A DNA stretch of 8,774 bases, taken from assembly GCA_028288645.1 (NCBI GenBank), contig JAQBNJ010000116.1, positions 1 through 8,774 of the forward strand. The letters are read 5' to 3'. This DNA is from Sediminibacterium sp. (GTDB lineage: Bacteria > Bacteroidota > Bacteroidia > Chitinophagales > Chitinophagaceae). The position numbers and the translations under genes are program-made. The notes beneath the pieces were generated by a model, which did not search any database, had not been told where the DNA came from, and saw only the letters and a program-made list of their open reading frames with translations. Positions 6,275-8,774 of this stretch are shown one piece after another (position 1 is the first letter of the stretch; each line of letters begins with the position of its first letter).

Positions 6275-7570
6275 GTGGAACCACGCAGAAGATTTATACA
6301 GCAAATGGGGTTATTGGCAGGTGCTTTTTCCGCCAACAGCCTGTTTAACGAGTTGCATGCCGCATCCTGGGAAAATGCTTCGCAAAAAGTGTATGGGCTG
6401 TCCCCAGAAGCCGTTACGGCCGATGAAGACTACTGGGGCGTGATACAACAGTCGTACACGGTTGATTCGAACCTGATCATATTGAATAATGGTGGCGTTA
6501 GCCCCTCGCCAAGAGTAGTGCAGGAAGCGGTGGAACGATATAATAAATTATCGAACCAGGGTCCGTCTTACTACATGTGGCGTATCCTCGACCAGGGACG
6601 TGAACCTTTGCGGCAGAAGTTGGCTGTATTAGCCGGTTGCTCTCCTGAAGAGATCGCCATCAACCGGAATGCATCGGAGGCGTTGAATACGGTGATCTAT
6701 GGATTGGATCTGAAAGCAGGCGATGAAGTGATCGGCACCAAACAGGATTATCCCAATATGATACAGGCCTGGAGGCAACGTGTACAACGCGAAGGCATCG
6801 TGTACACACAATTGAATTTTCAATTCCCGATAGAGAACGATGAAGAGATCGTTTCTGCTTTTGAAAAAGCGATCACACCCAAAACAAAGATTCTGCACAT
6901 CACACATATCATTAACTGGATAGGACAGATCATGCCTGTAAAAAAGATCTGTGCGATGGCAAAAAAACATAACCTCGAGGTAATTGTTGATGGCGCGCAT
7001 TCATTCGGCCTGCTCGATTTTAAGATACCGGATCTTGGTTGCGATTATTTTGGCACGAGCCTGCATAAATTCTTAAGTGCGCCCGTGGGCAGTGGCATGT
7101 TATGGATCAAAAAAGAAAAAATTGAAAAGATCTGGCCGCTGTTATGCAACGGCGAGCCGCGTAGTGCAGATATACGCAAGTTTGAAACCCTCGGTACGCG
7201 CAGCTTCCCGATAGAACAGGGAATTGGCGAAGCGGTGAATTTCCAGAATGCGATCGGCAATAAAAGAAAAGAAGACAGGATCCGTTACCTGAAAAATTAC
7301 TGGGCCCAAAAAGTAAAAGATATTCCCAAGGTAAAAATTCATACCTCATTCAAACCCGAATACTCCTGTGCTATCTGCGGTGTAACGGTTGATGGGATGA
7401 CACCGAGTGAATTAGACACGGCCCTGTTCAACAGCTATAAAATTCATACAACGTCTATTGTTTGGGAAAATATCTCCTGCGTACGAATAACACCACATGT
7501 ATACACCAAGCTCGAGGATCTTGATAAACTGGTTTTGGCAATTGAGGAGATTGCGGGGAGGAAGAAGTGA
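6275..7570 (+). CDS. Tat-exported class V aminotransferase-fold PLP enzyme
   Basis: This 431-aa pyridoxal-phosphate enzyme of fold type I resembles the isopenicillin N epimerase/cysteine desulfurase-like group. Its reaction is not predictable from sequence. The N-terminus carries a twin-arginine signal, EPRRRFIQQMGLLAGAFSA (2-20), so the folded, cofactor-bound enzyme is probably sent to the periplasm. Motifs: NNGGVSPSP (71-79) at the substrate/phosphate end, RNASEALN (131-138), the aspartate pairing with the PLP pyridine in DGAH (239-242), and the Schiff-base lysine in SLHKFLSAP (262-270, Lys265). The start is GTG at 6275: no in-frame ATG lies upstream before the stop at 6236-6238, and the Tat motif follows directly. 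The ATG at 6273 is in another frame and gives only a short peptide. Length is within the family range once the signal is removed. Divergent from the CxxC gene; no link is evident. Confidence 0.87.
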   Translation: MEPRRRFIQQMGLLAGAFSANSLFNELHAASWENASQKVYGLSPEAVTADEDYWGVIQQSYTVDSNLIILNNGGVSPSPRVVQEAVERYNKLSNQGPSYYMWRILDQGREPLRQKLAVLAGCSPEEIAINRNASEALNTVIYGLDLKAGDEVIGTKQDYPNMIQAWRQRVQREGIVYTQLNFQFPIENDEEIVSAFEKAITPKTKILHITHIINWIGQIMPVKKICAMAKKHNLEVIVDGAHSFGLLDFKIPDLGCDYFGTSLHKFLSAPVGSGMLWIKKEKIEKIWPLLCNGEPRSADIRKFETLGTRSFPIEQGIGEAVNFQNAIGNKRKEDRIRYLKNYWAQKVKDIPKVKIHTSFKPEYSCAICGVTVDGMTPSELDTALFNSYKIHTTSIVWENISCVRITPHVYTKLEDLDKLVLAIEEIAGRKK

Positions 7571-7579
7571 AGGGATTTT

Positions 7580-7640
7580 GAGATTTTGGAATTGGGAGAT
7601 TTTGGAATTGTTAAGACTAGTTCCAAAATTTCCCAATTTC
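7580..7640. repeat. Direct and inverted intergenic repeat between convergent genes
   Basis: GAGATTTTGGAATTG occurs twice (7580-7594 and 7596-7610) at a 16-bp period. The segment 7588-7607 then pairs with 7621-7640 across a 13-nt loop, 18 of 20 positions exact and the two others G-U on plus-strand RNA. It lies 9 bp past the aminotransferase stop and ahead of the minus-strand THX stop, where it could form a bidirectional transcript end. No T run of terminator quality follows. Confidence 0.8.
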
Positions 7641-7656
7641 ACTTTCCAAAATATTA

Positions 7657-7782
7657 CTAAGCTTTCGGTTCAGCAGCTTTCACAACAGGTTTTGTGTTCT
7701 TTGTTGCTTTAGCGGGCCTTGATTTACCAAATGAGCCCTGGAATCTTTTTCCTTTTGCGGTTTTTTTGTCGCCTCTTCCCAT
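7657..7782 (-). CDS. 30S ribosomal protein THX (bTHX)
   Basis: This 41-aa basic protein is a component of the small ribosomal subunit head. The sequence MGRGDKKTAKGKRFQGSFGKSRP matches the THX pattern G-K/R-G-D-x-K-T...G...G-S/T-F/Y-G...RP. The family is short (about 25-45 aa), so the Lys/Ala-rich tail (ATKNTKPVVKAAEPKA) is a lineage-specific extension. The correct start is ATG at 7782; the upstream open frame to 7869 crosses a terminator and is not protein. The gene lies directly behind HU, separated by a strong terminator, so it needs read-through or its own promoter; a TATCTTTA box (7807-7814) is a candidate. Both genes encode small, probably abundant basic proteins. It is too short for many gene finders and easily missed. 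Confidence 0.88.
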   Translation of the reverse strand: MGRGDKKTAKGKRFQGSFGKSRPAKATKNTKPVVKAAEPKA

Positions 7783-7806
7783 GATTTGTTTTTTAAGAAT
7801 GAGCGG

Positions 7807-7814
7807 TAAAGATA
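7807..7814 (-). promoter_or_regulatory. Candidate -7 box for the THX gene
   Basis: Minus-strand TATCTTTA matches TAnnTTTG except for the last base. It sits just after the terminator T run and 24 bp before the THX ATG at 7782, leaving a short leader. No -33 element is seen at 19 bp upstream, where the palindrome lies. Confidence 0.3.
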
Positions 7815-7815
7815 C

Positions 7816-7844
7816 AAAAAAACCCCCCACAGTACTGTGGGGGG
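7816..7844 (-). terminator. Rho-independent terminator after the HU gene
   Basis: A perfect 22-bp palindrome (7823-7844, half-arm CCCCCCACAGT) is followed on the minus strand by seven T (7816-7822). It starts 25 bp past the HU stop codon, so it ends the HU message. The stem is GC-rich with six consecutive G-C pairs, among the strongest signals in the window. The plus strand has no comparable T run directly after the stem. Confidence 0.95.
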
Positions 7845-7869
7845 CAATTCGTTGTTTTTTGGACAGCAA

Positions 7870-8139
7870 TTAGAGCTTGGCGCTTAATTCTTTACCTGCT
7901 TTGAATTTAGCAACTTTTTTAGCTTTGATCTTGATCGCAGCACCGGTTTGTGGATTACGGCCTGTACGTGCAGCACGTTTAGATACCGAGAAAGTACCAA
8001 AACCTACCAAAGTAACTTTATCACCTTTTTTCAGCGTTTTAGTAACAGCGCCTACAAAAGAATCGAGGGCAGCATTTGCCTGTGTTTTAGTTACGCCTGC
8101 ATCTTCAGCGATCTGAGCAATTAATTCAGCTTTGTTCAT
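7870..8139 (-). CDS. hup: HU-family nucleoid DNA-binding protein
   Basis: This 89-aa histone-like protein dimerises, bends DNA and compacts the nucleoid. It has the full HU layout: helical N-terminus ([21 protein letters not shown]), GFGTFSV (46-52), the DNA-contacting beta arm [12 protein letters not shown] (55-66) with the intercalating proline at 63, and the C-terminal [14 protein letters not shown]. The length is exactly that of a typical HU. The start at 8139 is unambiguous. A well-formed promoter lies upstream (TTTG-N18-TAAATTTG) and a strong terminator downstream, so it is a single-gene unit, probably well expressed. HU and IHF subunits are hard to tell apart, but the arm and ends fit HU. 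Confidence 0.97.
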   Translation of the reverse strand: MNKAELIAQIAEDAGVTKTQANAALDSFVGAVTKTLKKGDKVTLVGFGTFSVSKRAARTGRNPQTGAAIKIKAKKVAKFKAGKELSAKL

Positions 8140-8170
8140 AGATGTGTTTTTAAGATTTTAATTAGAGCGA

Positions 8171-8200
8171 CAAATTTATTCGCTTTTCCCAATCAGCAAA
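8171..8200 (-). promoter_or_regulatory. Bacteroidota-type promoter of the HU gene
   Basis: On the minus strand TTTG (8197-8200) is followed after 18 bp by TAAATTTG (8171-8178), an exact fit to the phylum's -33/-7 pattern. Transcription would begin at about 8164, leaving a leader of about 25 nt to the HU ATG at 8139. An A/T tract upstream (8202-8232) may act as an upstream element. Confidence 0.8.
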
Positions 8201-8233
8201 ATATTTTTATTTATTTTTTTAATTGTGTTTTTC

Positions 8234-8341
8234 TTCTAAAACCCCTATGTATAAAGGATTTCAGAAGAATGCCGGTTGATATGCAATTGTTTGCATATTC
8301 ATTAAAACGTTCTGAAAGCCTTGCTGCATAAGGGTTTAGGA
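8234..8341. repeat. Unexplained ~108-nt imperfect hairpin element
   Basis: Outer arms at 8236-8266 (left) and 8310-8339 (right) match as reverse complements with about five differences and one gap, and extend two pairs further. An inner stem ATATGCAA (8279-8286)/TTGCATAT (8291-8298) is perfect, closed by a 4-nt loop. A short AATG/CATT pair lies between. It has no T run and sits between the HU promoter and the end of the DUF4286 gene. It could be a structured 3' RNA region, a small RNA, or a decayed terminal-inverted-repeat element. The surrounding region 8342-8433 holds no gene I can support. Confidence 0.7.
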
Positions 8342-8433
8342 TAGAGATCGCTGTAATTCAATGCCCATGCACGTTTCAGCGGAATATAGTGAAGATTTAT
8401 GATTGCCAAAATGAATTTTCAAACTATCCACAC

Positions 8434-8739
8434 TCAATTCACAACTTCCATTAAAGAACGAAACGCAATAAAATTATTTCCCCATTTATCTATGAGATTC
8501 TTACGCAAAGCGGGAGAATATACTTCAATGTAACGGTCGTAATCTTCTTTTGTATTTGCGGAATATTGTACTGCGTAGGTGGGTCCTTCGCTATCATCTA
8601 TATCAAGCAAACGAACGATCCGGTATTCAGTAAAACAATTTTTGCTCATCACTTCAGGAATGTGTTTCTCTTTCATCCACTGCAGCCAATCGGTATGAAT
8701 GGATTCGTTTATTTTGAGGGTTACGTTGTAGACGATCAT
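8434..8739 (-). CDS. DUF4286 family protein
   Basis: This 101-aa cytoplasmic protein of unknown function belongs to a family found mainly in Bacteroidota. It is recognised by the start MIVYNVTLKINESIHTDWL, the block WMKEKHIPEVM (21-31), YAVQYSA (55-61), and the C-terminal FIAFRSLMEV. The fold is likely a ferredoxin-like alpha/beta domain of the type seen in small dimeric antibiotic-biosynthesis-monooxygenase-like proteins, but that is inference. The length is normal. No signal peptide or membrane segment is present. Upstream, the sequence becomes a TAGTTAAT-type repeat almost up to the ATG, so no promoter can be read in the window. It is separated by about 295 bp from HU and shows no coupling to it. 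Confidence 0.88.
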   Translation of the reverse strand: MIVYNVTLKINESIHTDWLQWMKEKHIPEVMSKNCFTEYRIVRLLDIDDSEGPTYAVQYSANTKEDYDRYIEVYSPALRKNLIDKWGNNFIAFRSLMEVVN

Positions 8740-8772
8740 TAGTTAATAATTAGTAGTTAATAGTTAATAATT
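8740..8772. repeat. Short tandem TAGTTAAT-type intergenic repeat
   Basis: TAGTTAATAATT occurs at 8740-8751 and again at 8761-8772, with a partial unit (TAGTTAA) between them. It reaches the DUF4286 start codon and may continue beyond the window. It looks like another short-word intergenic repeat. Confidence 0.6.
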
Positions 8773-8774
8773 GT

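Noticed and set aside
6099..6443. 114-aa plus-strand frame over the divergent gap
   Set aside because: It is antisense to the CxxC gene and out of frame with the aminotransferase, with no protein-like features.
7783..7869. Longer 70-aa form of THX
   Set aside because: The extension is the translation of the terminator palindrome and T run; the family begins at MGRGDKK.
8234..8341. Integron attC site or riboswitch as identity of the hairpin
   Set aside because: The ends do not show the RYYYAAC/GTTRRRY core pair of attC, it is not upstream of a metabolic gene on either strand, and no known riboswitch core is recognisable.
1..8774. Defence island, biosynthetic cluster or mobile element
   Set aside because: All recognised genes are housekeeping, envelope or small conserved hypothetical genes; no transposase, integrase, nuclease or toxin-like proteins are present.

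Overview
The window looks like chromosomal DNA from a Bacteroidota bacterium, most likely of the Chitinophagaceae or a close relative (inferred from protein style, not from a database match). Supporting signs are an outer-membrane protein of the 'SPFTRYGLGE...SNPATYS' type, a DUF4286 protein, a small ribosomal protein THX, an HU gene behind a TTTG-N18-TAnnTTTG promoter (the -33/-7 consensus of Bacteroidota), and intergenic palindromes built from short repeated words. There are no rRNA or tRNA genes, insertion sequences, CRISPR arrays or phage genes.

Layout. From about 4909 down to 62 all genes are on the minus strand: an O-antigen ligase/polymerase-like membrane protein, a WaaE-like family 2 glycosyltransferase overlapping it by 8 bp, a stand-alone LON-substrate-binding-domain protein, type III pantothenate kinase (coaX), and an outer-membrane protein whose start lies inside the end of coaX. 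An intrinsic terminator at 7-36 closes this set. A MeaB/ArgK-type GTPase (4929-5822, plus) starts head to head with the ligase, only 19 bp away. It converges on a small secreted or membrane CxxC protein (5955-6209, minus). That gene diverges from a Tat-signal-bearing class V aminotransferase-fold PLP enzyme (6275-7570, plus, GTG start). The PLP enzyme converges on a minus-strand set: ribosomal protein THX (41 aa), HU, and DUF4286, with a strong terminator between HU and THX.

How the genes work together. The ligase and glycosyltransferase form a translationally coupled pair that probably acts in surface glycan or LPS assembly. coaX and the outer-membrane gene are coupled by overlap, although their biochemical roles are unrelated as far as can be seen. 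HU and THX are both small basic nucleic-acid or ribosome proteins, set apart by a terminator. The remaining genes are ordinary single-gene units.

No defence system, biosynthetic cluster or mobile element is visible. The most unusual material is intergenic: three inverted repeats of different sequence but similar design (arms made of short repeated units) at 2874-2934, 5848-5939 and 7580-7640, and a different, unexplained ~108-nt imperfect hairpin at 8234-8341. Among proteins, the clearest oddities are the altered DxGT motif in CoaX and the Tat signal on a PLP enzyme.
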